64,000 bases of DNA from Entomospira culicis (lineage in GTDB: Bacteria; Spirochaetota; Spirochaetia; WRBN01). The stretch is from the NCBI RefSeq assembly GCF_028748145.1, contig NZ_CP118181.1, positions 124,001 to 188,000 of the forward strand, in the 5' to 3' direction. The notes beneath the pieces are model-generated. The model saw only the letters and a program-made list of their open reading frames with translations, was not told the DNA's origin and made no database searches. This document shows positions 52,637-60,665 of this stretch, piece by piece (position 1 is the first letter of the stretch; every line of letters begins with the position of its first letter). The translations under genes were made by a program, and so were the position numbers.

Positions 52637-53563
52637 ATGAAAGAACAAGAAGAGCAATTGGCAAGCGTGGAGAATAAGTTATATGGATTTTTCCGCGCAA
52701 CGAGTGTAGAGCAGACAGAGAAGCTACTGAGCCTTCTGCCTGAAGATGTAACCGAGGTGGTTACGCCAGAGACCGTCTATCGTGCGGGGAATCCTGAGGC
52801 TAGAGAGACTGCCGATCTATTAGCGCGCGGGCTTATCTTGCCTGGGAGTAAGATTATCGATGCGCACCATTTGGCGGAGAGTTGGAAGTTGGCACAGTCG
52901 GGAAAGTCGGTGCTGGTGCTCTCGGAGCACTTCTCCAACTTCGATCTCACAAATATCACGTACCTCGCCGATAACGATCCTGCGATTGGGAAGGGCTTTG
53001 CCGACAATCTTATCGCTATGGCTGGGGTCAAGTTAAGCCGTGATAGCGATCGGTTTATTGCAGCCTTTATCCAAGTGTACAATCGCATTGTAATTATGCC
53101 CTCGCGTTCGTTGGATAAGCTCTCGGGTGAGGAGCTCAACGAGTACAAGAAGATGAACCTCTCGGCCATTAAAGAGATGACCAAGCGTAAAAATAGCGGA
53201 CATCCTATCTTGGTCTTTCCTACCGGTACGCGTACGCGCCCCAATCAACCCGATACGGCTAAGGCTATCCCCGAGATGTACAGCTATATGCGTGGTTTTG
53301 ACTATATTCAATTTTTGAGCTTAAATGGCTTAGTTCTCAAGGTAAGCGATATCTCGATGAGTGCTGATGAGCCTCAACCTAACGTGGTGATGATGGGCGC
53401 TGCTAAACCGATTAGTTCGCAAGAATTTATGGAGAACGCCGAAAAGAATTGCCCGCAAGGCATGGAGATGCGCGACTTTGTGCCTATCTATCTCATGCAA
53501 CAGCTCCACAGCTTGCACGATTATGTAGAACCGATGCGTCTTGCCGTAGATGGCGCGTTTTAA
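52637..53563 (+). CDS. glycerolipid acyltransferase (PlsC/GPAT-like)
   Basis: 308 residues. The acyltransferase HxxxxD motif is H98-FSNF-D103 (SEHFSNFD), and the second motif is FPTGTRTR (about 194-201), replacing the usual FPEGTRS. No strong transmembrane helix is visible, unlike PlsC, so a soluble or peripheral glycerol-3-phosphate-type acyltransferase is likely. It acylates glycerol-phosphate or lysophosphatidate in membrane lipid synthesis. The promoter puts the transcript start at the ATG itself. A TTG (about 52658) preceded by GAAGAG is an alternative, but ATG 52637 keeps the whole helical N-terminus. Confidence 0.78.
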   Translation: MKEQEEQLASVENKLYGFFRATSVEQTEKLLSLLPEDVTEVVTPETVYRAGNPEARETADLLARGLILPGSKIIDAHHLAESWKLAQSGKSVLVLSEHFSNFDLTNITYLADNDPAIGKGFADNLIAMAGVKLSRDSDRFIAAFIQVYNRIVIMPSRSLDKLSGEELNEYKKMNLSAIKEMTKRKNSGHPILVFPTGTRTRPNQPDTAKAIPEMYSYMRGFDYIQFLSLNGLVLKVSDISMSADEPQPNVVMMGAAKPISSQEFMENAEKNCPQGMEMRDFVPIYLMQQLHSLHDYVEPMRLAVDGAF

Positions 53564-53589
53564 GGACTTATTTTAGATAGCTTTTCAAT

Positions 53590-53622
53590 AAATCAGAGGG
53601 AGTTATCCCTCTGATTTAATTT
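53590..53622 (+). terminator. terminator after the acyltransferase gene
   Basis: An 11-bp perfect stem, AAATCAGAGGG (53590-53600), loop AGTTAT, CCCTCTGATTT (53607-53617), followed by AATTTT. It can also serve the converging minus-strand nuclease gene. Confidence 0.88.
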
Positions 53623-53638
53623 TACGGGATGGGGTAGA

Positions 53639-54736
53639 TTACTTTTGGTAAAATTGAATAGTCTCAAGCATTGTTTCTTTGTGGTGCTTGATATCGTTGA
53701 TAGACTTGATAGTCATTTTAGAGTCTGTTTTTTCCCCAGTTTCTTTATTAATGGGGAAAAGAGTGATACTTTTCTCCCCGTTATATGCGGATGAACTTTC
53801 GGATATGAAATGGACTATCGGCTGTCTACGGTTATCTTGCCATAAAATAGAAAATTGTCCTACAGCATCGCGGTATGCAATATCTTTTGCACTTACTTCG
53901 TCTTTAAGTAAGTTGACAACTTTTTTATAGAAAGCTAACTCTTCTTCAGTGGTTTCAATACCCTTTTTTTCGGTTGTAGATCCTTGAATTGGATCAGTGT
54001 CGGGCATGGTAGCCCTCGCGATACGAGCATTAAAATTTTCATTCAACAATTGAATCCATGCCGTTTTCACTAGCTCCGTATAACCTGGTAGGCGCTTGTC
54101 TGTAACCTTGGGGCCTTTAATTCTCGTGTAGAGAATAGAGACAAAATCCTTTTCTGGATTCTCAAAGTCATTTTTAATTTTTTCTTTGAGCAAGGCAAGA
54201 TATTTAGAGCGCTCGGCATACTCGATGAGTTCATCCTGATTAAAGGCATCTTTACGAAATCGTTTAAGATCATTGATCACATCATCGTTGAGCTTTGTGA
54301 TATCAGCGAGTAAAAAATGCCCAGTATCCATTTTGTTATCTTCATCTAAATCACTAAAAAAACGATATTCCTTACCATTTGTTAGTAACGCAAATTTTGC
54401 TTTTTCTGTTGAGAAGTAGCGATATAATTGACCACTATGTTTGCCAAGGTTGGCATCTGCTTTTTTACATTCTATTAACAAAATTGGAGAGAAATTATGC
54501 ATAATAGCAAAGTCAACTTTCTCTCCTTTTTTATCTGGAGTATCCGCCGTGTACTCGGGCATTACCTCCAGAGGATTTGCAGTATCGTAGCCTAATACTT
54601 TGATAAAGGGGCGAATAATTGCCGCTTTTACGGCTTCCTCGTGAGGTAAAACTTTCATAATACCCTCTTTTCCACCGGCTTCTTCGTACTCTTGGTATTT
54701 TTTGCCTAGCGCATATAAATCTTCACTAAATCCCAT
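53639..54736 (-). CDS. solitary type I restriction HsdR-N-like nuclease domain protein
   Basis: 365 residues. The N-terminal ~170 residues match the HsdR_N pattern: a helical start, then a PD-(D/E)XK-type nuclease core with KVDFAIM (Asp) and LLIECKKA (Glu-x-Lys), followed by QLYRYF and FALLTNGKEYRFF. There is no helicase motor, so it is not a full HsdR. The C-terminal half (KLLKDEVSAKDIAYRD..) has no family I know. AAGGAG lies 8 nt before ATG 54736. The sequence is A/T-rich, like the methyltransferase, and could be acquired. Similar lone genes are common and often annotated as type I restriction enzyme. Confidence 0.75.
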   Translation of the reverse strand: MGFSEDLYALGKKYQEYEEAGGKEGIMKVLPHEEAVKAAIIRPFIKVLGYDTANPLEVMPEYTADTPDKKGEKVDFAIMHNFSPILLIECKKADANLGKHSGQLYRYFSTEKAKFALLTNGKEYRFFSDLDEDNKMDTGHFLLADITKLNDDVINDLKRFRKDAFNQDELIEYAERSKYLALLKEKIKNDFENPEKDFVSILYTRIKGPKVTDKRLPGYTELVKTAWIQLLNENFNARIARATMPDTDPIQGSTTEKKGIETTEEELAFYKKVVNLLKDEVSAKDIAYRDAVGQFSILWQDNRRQPIVHFISESSSAYNGEKSITLFPINKETGEKTDSKMTIKSINDIKHHKETMLETIQFYQK

Positions 54737-54822
54737 TAAAACCTTACTCCTTTTTGCGTGTGTAATAATACACTATTATAGCACATTACAGAATATTATT
54801 CAATACAAAAAAGTATTTTTAT

Positions 54823-54861
54823 TACTAGAAAGAGAGCGATTTGTTGGCTCTCTTTCTAGTA
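54823..54861 (-). terminator. terminator after aspS
   Basis: A perfect 15-bp inverted repeat, TACTAGAAAGAGAGC (54823-54837) and GCTCTCTTTCTAGTA (54847-54861), with a 9-nt loop. On the minus strand it follows the aspS stop by 2 nt and leads into an A/T-rich tail. Confidence 0.88.
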
Positions 54862-54863
54862 GC

Positions 54864-56642
54864 TTAATTAGGTTTTTTCAAGATAAGATGGAGCTCTTCC
54901 AACTGTGTCTCTTCGAGGGGGGCGGGTGCTTCCTCTAGTGGGGCAAAGCCGGCGGTATTCTTAGGATACGCAATGACTTCACGAATGGTCTCTTCGCCAC
55001 ACATTAACATGACAAGGCGGTCGATACCGGCAGCCACCCCACCATGGGGGGGCGCACCATACTCAAAGGCATCGAGCATAAAGCCAAAGCGCTCGGCAGC
55101 CACCTCTTTGGCGTAGCCGATAAGGGCGAAGATGCGCTCTTGAATGGTACGGTCGTGGATACGGATAGACCCTGATGCCAATTCATAGCCATTGAGGACA
55201 AGGTCGTAGAGGTCGCCCAAGACTTCCGCAGGATTCTTCTCAAAGTTTTCTATGAAGCGATCTTGGGGACTGGAGAACATGTGGTGCATGGGTTGCCACA
55301 TTTGACGCTCTTCATCAAACGCAAAGAGGGGAAAGTCTACCACCCAGCAGAAGGCGAACTGGCTCTTATCGATGAGGTTAAGTTCGTTGCCGAGCTTGGT
55401 GCGGATGTTACCCAATGCCGTACAGACCTTTGCCCAATCACCCACGGCGATAAGCACCACTTCGTCAGGTTGAAGAGAAAATTCTTTTGTGAGATCGGCA
55501 AATGTGTTGGCAAAGAACTTCGATGCACCGCCTTCAAAGCCAGTGTCGGTAACTTTGAGCCAAGCAAGCCCAGATAGCCCAGCCTTTTTTGCGATATTTT
55601 CGAGTTCGCTGGCCACTTTACGGCTCATGGTGGGGGCATAGTGGGCGATGCGTAACATTTTTGCGCTATTTTTGGCATCTTTAAGCGCCTCGTGCATAAA
55701 GGTAGCCTCGCTGGCTTGGACAAACTTGGTAGCATCCTCAAGCTCTAGGGCAAAGCGAATATCGGGCTTGTCGCAACCAAAGCGGTTCATCGACTCATGA
55801 TAGCTAAAGCGCGGGAAAGGCGTGGCAACCTGATAGTTTAAGACATCTTGCATGACGGTGCTAAAGAGATGTTCTGCCATCTGGAGAACGTCGTCGCGTT
55901 GAACGAAGCTCATTTCGATATCAATTTGGGTAAATTCAGGTTGACGGTCGCCACGAGGATCTTCATCGCGGAAACAACGGGCAATCTGAAAGTAGCGATC
56001 GTAACCGCCAACCATCAAGATTTGCTTATGGATCTGCGGGCTTTGGGGTAGAGCGAAAAATTGATTGGGGTAGATACGGCTAGGCACCACGTAGTCGCGC
56101 GCGCCCTCTGGAGTGCTCTTGATGAGGAGGGGCGTCTCGATTTCGTAAAAATCCATCTTGCTTAGCGTATTGCGGATCGAGAGATTCACCTCATGACGAA
56201 TGCGTAAATTGCGTTGCATGCGCCCCGATCGCATATCTAAATAGCGATACTTTAAGCGTAGATCTTCCTTGGCGGGGCTGGCATCTTCGCTAATAATGAA
56301 GGGAGGCGTGAGGGAGGTATTGAGAATTTCGATGGATGTTACGATAATCTCTATATCGCCACCAGCCATGTTGGTATTGATCATGGCATCGGGGCGCGCC
56401 TGTACAGTGCCGGTAATGGCGATACAATACTCATTGTGCAGGCTTTTAGCGAGGGTTTTGACATCTTGCGGAGCGTTATCCTCCAGTAGACACTGGGCGA
56501 TGCCGTAGCGATCGCGCAAGTTGATAAAAATAAGCGACCCTTGGTCGCGTAGACGGTGAACCCATCCATTAAGGGTAATGGTTTGCCCGACTAGCGATTG
56601 ATTAAGCTGGGCGATGGTATGCGTGCGTTGGCTAAAGTGCAT
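54864..56642 (-). CDS. aspS: aspartyl-tRNA synthetase (bacterial type)
   Basis: 592 residues, typical length for the bacterial enzyme with its inserted GAD domain. The N-terminal OB-fold anticodon-binding domain (GWVHRLRDQGSLIFINLRDR) is followed by the class II catalytic core: motif 1 around SKMDFYEIETP, motif 2 FRDEDPRGDRQPEFTQIDIE and motif 3 GVAAGIDRLVML. It charges tRNA-Asp, possibly tRNA-Asn as well if the cell lacks AsnRS; this cannot be judged from the window. AGGAGAG precedes the ATG. Confidence 0.96.
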   Translation of the reverse strand: MHFSQRTHTIAQLNQSLVGQTITLNGWVHRLRDQGSLIFINLRDRYGIAQCLLEDNAPQDVKTLAKSLHNEYCIAITGTVQARPDAMINTNMAGGDIEIIVTSIEILNTSLTPPFIISEDASPAKEDLRLKYRYLDMRSGRMQRNLRIRHEVNLSIRNTLSKMDFYEIETPLLIKSTPEGARDYVVPSRIYPNQFFALPQSPQIHKQILMVGGYDRYFQIARCFRDEDPRGDRQPEFTQIDIEMSFVQRDDVLQMAEHLFSTVMQDVLNYQVATPFPRFSYHESMNRFGCDKPDIRFALELEDATKFVQASEATFMHEALKDAKNSAKMLRIAHYAPTMSRKVASELENIAKKAGLSGLAWLKVTDTGFEGGASKFFANTFADLTKEFSLQPDEVVLIAVGDWAKVCTALGNIRTKLGNELNLIDKSQFAFCWVVDFPLFAFDEERQMWQPMHHMFSSPQDRFIENFEKNPAEVLGDLYDLVLNGYELASGSIRIHDRTIQERIFALIGYAKEVAAERFGFMLDAFEYGAPPHGGVAAGIDRLVMLMCGEETIREVIAYPKNTAGFAPLEEAPAPLEETQLEELHLILKKPN

Positions 56643-56729
56643 AGGTATCTCTCCTGTAAGACAATCAATGTTAAGGCTATTTTACGCTTAATCTTGGTAA
56701 TTAATCAAGTGCTTTATGACGATAAATCC

Positions 56730-56758
56730 TTGACGAATGCGAAAAAGTCGTGCAAAAT
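56730..56758 (+). promoter_or_regulatory. promoter of the HPr gene
   Basis: TTGACG (56730-56735), a 17-bp spacer, and CAAAAT (56753-56758), leading into a leader of about 58 nt. Confidence 0.55.
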
Positions 56759-56821
56759 AGTATAAGGAGAGCATCAAGAAAGTCGATGTTTTTTCACTCT
56801 AAAGAATAAGGAATGAGCATA

Positions 56822-57145
56822 ATGATATCAAAAACCATCACTATTACCAGCCCCATCGGGCTACACTCGCGTTTGGCAGCCGGCTTTGTGGAGCAAGCAA
56901 AGCGATTTCACTCGGAAATCAAAATGCAACGAGGCGAAATTTTTTGCAATGCCAAAGAATTTTTAAAGGTTCTCAAGCTTAGCGTTACCCAAGATAGCCA
57001 AGTTACGCTCTGGGTAGAGGGCGATGACGAAGAGGACGCATTGGCACAGCTGAGCCACTACCTAGAGACCCTCACTGACCAAGAGATACCCATGCTCGAC
57101 GACGACGAAGCGGCACTTCTACTACAAAATGCAAAAAAATCATAG
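56822..57145 (+). CDS. HPr-like phosphocarrier protein with Glu at position 46
   Basis: 107 residues, about 20 longer than normal HPr. The phosphorylated His15 is in GLHSRLAAG, with Arg17 kept but Pro18 replaced by Leu. At the position of the regulatory Ser46 it has Glu (CNAKEFLKVLKL), so HPr kinase could not phosphorylate it. The C-terminal extension is acidic (MLDDDEAALLLQNAKKS). It receives phosphate from EI and passes it to EIIA proteins. I chose ATG 56822, about 9 nt after AAGGA. ATG 56813 would leave no spacer. A fused HPr domain also exists in the 60666 gene. Confidence 0.85.
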   Translation: MISKTITITSPIGLHSRLAAGFVEQAKRFHSEIKMQRGEIFCNAKEFLKVLKLSVTQDSQVTLWVEGDDEEDALAQLSHYLETLTDQEIPMLDDDEAALLLQNAKKS

Positions 57146-57166
57146 AGCGCTTTACTTTGTTGGCTC

Positions 57167-57195
57167 TTGTAATTATTATGAAAATATGGGATAAT
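57167..57195 (+). promoter_or_regulatory. promoter of the S41 protease gene, leaderless layout
   Basis: TTGTAA (57167-57172), a 17-bp spacer, and GATAAT (57190-57195). The -10 box ends 8 nt before ATG 57204, and no Shine-Dalgarno is seen. Confidence 0.55.
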
Positions 57196-57203
57196 AACAA
57201 CGC

Positions 57204-58628
57204 ATGAATCCAAAGAAACAAGAGTCACCGTTACGTTTTAGTAATGAACAAATTCTTTTCCTCTCGATTATCGCCGTACTGCTGGTTGTGATTCTGCTTT
57301 TGGGCATTACCATTACTCGCAATGAGTTTGCCTTTAAGCCTGCCTCCACACTAGAGGAGCGCCGTCGTGAGCGACAGGTGAAGAAATTTGAAACTGTCTA
57401 TAATTATATCCTTGCTACCTACGTGGAAGAGGTGGATGATTACGAGCTCTTATCGGCTGCGCTCTTGGGCATGGCAAACTATCTTAACGATCCATACGCT
57501 GATTACGCTCTCAATGAGGATGCCATGCATCTGCAAGAGAGCGTGCAAGGTGATTATGGTGGCATTGGTTTGGAGCTTCGCTATCTTCACGCTAACTCCA
57601 GTGTCGTGGTGGTCTCTACTATTTACGACAACGGCGTTGCTAAGCGCGCTGGCGCTATGGTGGGTGATCACCTCCTTATGATTAATGGTCAGCCGATCAC
57701 GGGCAAGAGCCTTGATGAGATAACCTACCTCTTGCGTGGGGCGGTGGGCAGTCAGCTGGAGCTTTCGCTTTTACGCGATGAGCAACTACTCTCCTTACGC
57801 ATGAAGCGCGAGAAGGTAGAAGTGCCTACGGTCTTTTTTGATTTTATTGATGAGGGGTTGGGCTATGTTAAAATCACCCAATTTACACCCAAAACCGCGC
57901 AAGCATTGGAACACGCGCTTCTATCGCTTAACCGCAAAGGTCTGCGCCACTTGATTCTCGATTTACGGGACAATCAGGGCGGGGAGCTTGAATCTGCCAT
58001 CCATGCTAGCGATCTCTTTTTATCAGAAGGCACAATCGTGGAGACCCGTTCACGTGCCAAAGCGCAGACGCGTCTTTATAAGGCAAATAGCGCCATCTCG
58101 ATTGCCTCTGATGTGCCGATTGTGATCCTTATCAATCAAAATACTGCCTCTGCTGCCGAGGTTATGGCTGGCGCTTTACAAGATTTAGGACGAGCAACCA
58201 TTTATGGTCGAGGTAGTTATGGGAAGTCGAGCGTGCAGGCAGTTTTGGTTTTGGATAGCCAACCTAGCGAGTACTTCACCTTAACCGTTGCGCATTACTA
58301 TACGGCCAGCGGGCGCAACATCAGCGTAGATGGCATTATTCCCGACTATCGCATCCCATCGCCCTTTCCCCTTACTCAAGGGCAAGTCAATGCCTATAAT
58401 CAATTGATCTTAGAGCCTAGCTATCAGGCGCTTTTGAGCTCCTTAGATGAGGAGGAGTTTGATCTCAATGTGGTGAGATTAGCGCGAGAGTGGCTTCTCC
58501 CTGTAGACTTCTTGCTGTGGGATATTCGCTATAAACAGGCGCTACAGGAACTTCCTCAACCGCTTTATCATCTTACTTATGACTACGCGCTTGCCACGGT
58601 TGTAAAGACGCTACAGAGTGCGCCTTAA
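57204..58628 (+). CDS. ctpA: S41 carboxyl-terminal processing protease (CtpA-like)
   Basis: 474 residues. One N-terminal transmembrane helix (about 18-38), then a PDZ domain (about 115-200, GGIGLELRY and NGQPITG) and an S41 catalytic domain. The dyad is Ser316 (NTASAAEV) and Lys341 (GSYGKSSVQ), 25 residues apart as in CtpA. It trims or degrades periplasmic proteins and wall hydrolases. It is the first gene of an operon: rsmE starts on its stop codon, then the glycosyltransferase and a small membrane protein. Confidence 0.92.
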   Translation: MNPKKQESPLRFSNEQILFLSIIAVLLVVILLLGITITRNEFAFKPASTLEERRRERQVKKFETVYNYILATYVEEVDDYELLSAALLGMANYLNDPYADYALNEDAMHLQESVQGDYGGIGLELRYLHANSSVVVVSTIYDNGVAKRAGAMVGDHLLMINGQPITGKSLDEITYLLRGAVGSQLELSLLRDEQLLSLRMKREKVEVPTVFFDFIDEGLGYVKITQFTPKTAQALEHALLSLNRKGLRHLILDLRDNQGGELESAIHASDLFLSEGTIVETRSRAKAQTRLYKANSAISIASDVPIVILINQNTASAAEVMAGALQDLGRATIYGRGSYGKSSVQAVLVLDSQPSEYFTLTVAHYYTASGRNISVDGIIPDYRIPSPFPLTQGQVNAYNQLILEPSYQALLSSLDEEEFDLNVVRLAREWLLPVDFLLWDIRYKQALQELPQPLYHLTYDYALATVVKTLQSAP

Positions 58629-59371
58629 TGCGTTTGCTTTGGATAGAGAAGCCGTTGGTTGTTGGCGAGCCTCTTCTACTGGATGAAGTGCACGTGCGTC
58701 ATTTGCGCGATGTTTTGCGTATGCGTGTGGGTGCGAAGTTACAAGCGCGATCGCCTTATCTTCCTTATCATCTTGCCGAAATTGTGGTAACTAGAATCGA
58801 GAAGCGTAGCCTTGAGGTAGAGGTACTTCAGATTCAGGCAATTATGCCACCTGCTGTGGAGATTACGTTGGTTCAATCCTATCCTAAGGCGAGCAAATTC
58901 GACGACATCTTACGCATGGCAATTGAGGCGGGGGTGAGCGCGGTCAGACCTGTCATCTCCGAACATAGCGACTTTAAAGAGCGTGGACAAAAAACCGAGC
59001 GTTGGGGACGAATTGCCCGCGAGGCTATTGAGCAATCGGGCAACTTAGTATACAATAAGATAGAGCAAGTTTGCTTATTGGGGGAGCTTTTGCAGAGAGC
59101 AGATGATGCATTAGAGATCGTCTGTCATCCAGCAAGTGCGCCAACGTTAGAGCAAGATCTCTTGGTGTTATCTGTACAACAGTTGCAATCGGCAAAGCAG
59201 ATACGTATTTTTGTTGGGCCAGAGGGGGGCTTCTCTTTGCAGGAGGTGGAGGCGTTCCTTGCGCGCGGGGCATATTTTTATCATTTTGGTGAGACCATTT
59301 TGCGCACCGAGCATGCAGGGCTTTATGCTTTAGGGGCTATCAATACATTATTGCGGTATAAAGGGGTATAA
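58628..59371 (+). CDS. rsmE: 16S rRNA m3U1498 methyltransferase RsmE
   Basis: 247 residues, the typical length. SPOUT-class methyltransferase with a PUA-like N-terminal domain (HVRHLRDVLRMRVG) and the trefoil-knot C-terminal motifs IFVGPEGGFSLQEVE and LRTEHAG(L)YALGAINTLL. It methylates U1498 in the decoding region of 16S rRNA. It starts on the last base of the ctpA stop. Confidence 0.94.
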   Translation: MRLLWIEKPLVVGEPLLLDEVHVRHLRDVLRMRVGAKLQARSPYLPYHLAEIVVTRIEKRSLEVEVLQIQAIMPPAVEITLVQSYPKASKFDDILRMAIEAGVSAVRPVISEHSDFKERGQKTERWGRIAREAIEQSGNLVYNKIEQVCLLGELLQRADDALEIVCHPASAPTLEQDLLVLSVQQLQSAKQIRIFVGPEGGFSLQEVEAFLARGAYFYHFGETILRTEHAGLYALGAINTLLRYKGV

Positions 59372-59378
59372 GATTTTC

Positions 59379-60122
59379 ATGGAACAGAGAGGAAGGCGCA
59401 GGCTCAGATTACTGGGTGTGCCAGTAGATACGTTTGACTCGGTGCAAGAGTTGCGCGAATATGTTGTCTCGTTGATTAATAATGGAGAGAGCAATCAAGT
59501 AATTTTTTTAACGCATAATATGTTGTTTAGAGCAAGAAGAAAGCGCGAGACCATGCAAATGCTCGAGCAATCAGCTTTGGTATTACCGGCTGAACCCAGT
59601 ATTATTAAGGGATTATCCTTTGTCTATCGCGAGGCGCTTACCTCTTTGGTTAGCATTGAGGTGGTCTTAAGCATTCTTGGTGCGCTAGAGGGCGTGCGTA
59701 ATACTAGCGTCTATGTACTGGGTGGCAAGCAGAAGCGTACGGTGCGGGTTTATCAAAATCTTCGGGCAAGCTACCCCCATATGCTCTTTGTGGGCTATCA
59801 TCCTGGTGGCTTAAAGGCAGAGCAGGAAGCCAGTGTGATTGAGGCTATCCGTAAGGCCTCGCCAACGTTACTCCTTACCTCCAAGGGACTTCCCAAGCAG
59901 GAGCGTTGGCTCTATCACTATAAAAACGAATTTAAACCGGGGATTACGCTCTATTGTCGCGATTGTTTTGATGTTTTTATTGGTAAGAAGAAGCGTCCTA
60001 TGCAAAAAGAGTTGCATCAACGAGGTGGATTTAAGCTCTCACGGTTATTGGTCTATCCTATTTACGGTATCATGTTGATGAGTAATCGTATGAAGCTAAA
60101 GAGGATGGTTGTAGATGAATAG
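59379..60122 (+). CDS. WecG/TagA/CpsF-family glycosyltransferase
   Basis: 247 residues. Family marks are the N-terminal LLGVPVDTFDSVQEL and the later 'FVGYHPGG', 'LLLTSKGLPKQERWL' and 'CFDVFIGKKKRP' segments, which match the UDP-sugar-binding core of GT26 enzymes. The usual 'PDG' around the acceptor region is not obvious (LPAEPS appears instead), so the acceptor or sugar may differ. It probably transfers a sugar to a lipid-linked acceptor at the inner-membrane face for an envelope glycan. It overlaps the next gene by 8 nt. Confidence 0.82.
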   Translation: MEQRGRRRLRLLGVPVDTFDSVQELREYVVSLINNGESNQVIFLTHNMLFRARRKRETMQMLEQSALVLPAEPSIIKGLSFVYREALTSLVSIEVVLSILGALEGVRNTSVYVLGGKQKRTVRVYQNLRASYPHMLFVGYHPGGLKAEQEASVIEAIRKASPTLLLTSKGLPKQERWLYHYKNEFKPGITLYCRDCFDVFIGKKKRPMQKELHQRGGFKLSRLLVYPIYGIMLMSNRMKLKRMVVDE

Positions 60123-60573
60123 ATTTGCCCTTTTTTTGAGCGAGATTTTTCTCCATGCGAAGCAACGTCAGGCATTTTTGGAATGGATGCTCTTTTTATC
60201 GCTCTTCTTTTTGGCAGATTTTATGCTCAATTGGTATCTTTTGAGATATATTGATATGCTTAACTTAGTAGTAATTGTTTTGGTGAGCCACTTGCTTTAC
60301 TTTATCTGGCTAGTGGTACTTTTGGTTGAAGATGGAAGTCGTTTACGGGCGATGCTTCATCAGGGGCAATATCGCGCCCGTACGTTTCAAATTTTTTTTT
60401 CAAGGCTTATTCCGATCTTTTTTCTCCTTTCCCCTGGCATTGGCGCGGTAGGCTTGGGATTTCTCTTTGTCTTTCTCCTCTCTCGCCCCATCGGCTGGCT
60501 AATGAGTCGACGTGCAAAGATCGACTGGGAGAGCGTCTATGAACTGTTACGTTTAGAAGAGGAGCGACTTTAG
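60115..60573 (+). CDS. small membrane protein (FxsA-like by layout)
   Basis: 152 residues with about four hydrophobic segments. The stretch LSPGIGAVGLGFLFVFLL-SRP resembles the 'PG..TD..G' turn of FxsA-type proteins, but the Asp is missing, so homology is uncertain. The C-terminus is cytoplasmic and charged. It is translationally coupled to the glycosyltransferase gene (8-nt overlap) and could assist it or anchor it. No other family recognised. Confidence 0.6.
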   Translation: MNRFALFLSEIFLHAKQRQAFLEWMLFLSLFFLADFMLNWYLLRYIDMLNLVVIVLVSHLLYFIWLVVLLVEDGSRLRAMLHQGQYRARTFQIFFSRLIPIFFLLSPGIGAVGLGFLFVFLLSRPIGWLMSRRAKIDWESVYELLRLEEERL

Positions 60574-60617
60574 TTCTTTTTTTGTATGATTTAGCAATAA
60601 ATGGTAAATAAAAGATC

Positions 60618-60645
60618 GGGGAGTCATGACTGACTCCCCTTCTTA
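60618..60645. terminator. bidirectional hairpin between converging genes
   Basis: GGGGAGTCA (60618-60626), 4-nt loop, TGACTCCCC (60631-60639). A 9-bp perfect stem followed by TTCTTATTT on the plus strand and by a T-rich run on the minus strand, placed between the 60115 gene and the PTS fusion. Confidence 0.85.
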
Positions 60646-60665
60646 TTTCTATCTTTCTGAAAAAT

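Noticed and set aside
49097-54736. Methyltransferase and HsdR-N protein as one restriction-modification system
   Set aside because: They are about 3.6 kb apart with a tRNA, a protease and an acyltransferase gene between them, and a C5 methylase is not the usual partner of an HsdR domain.
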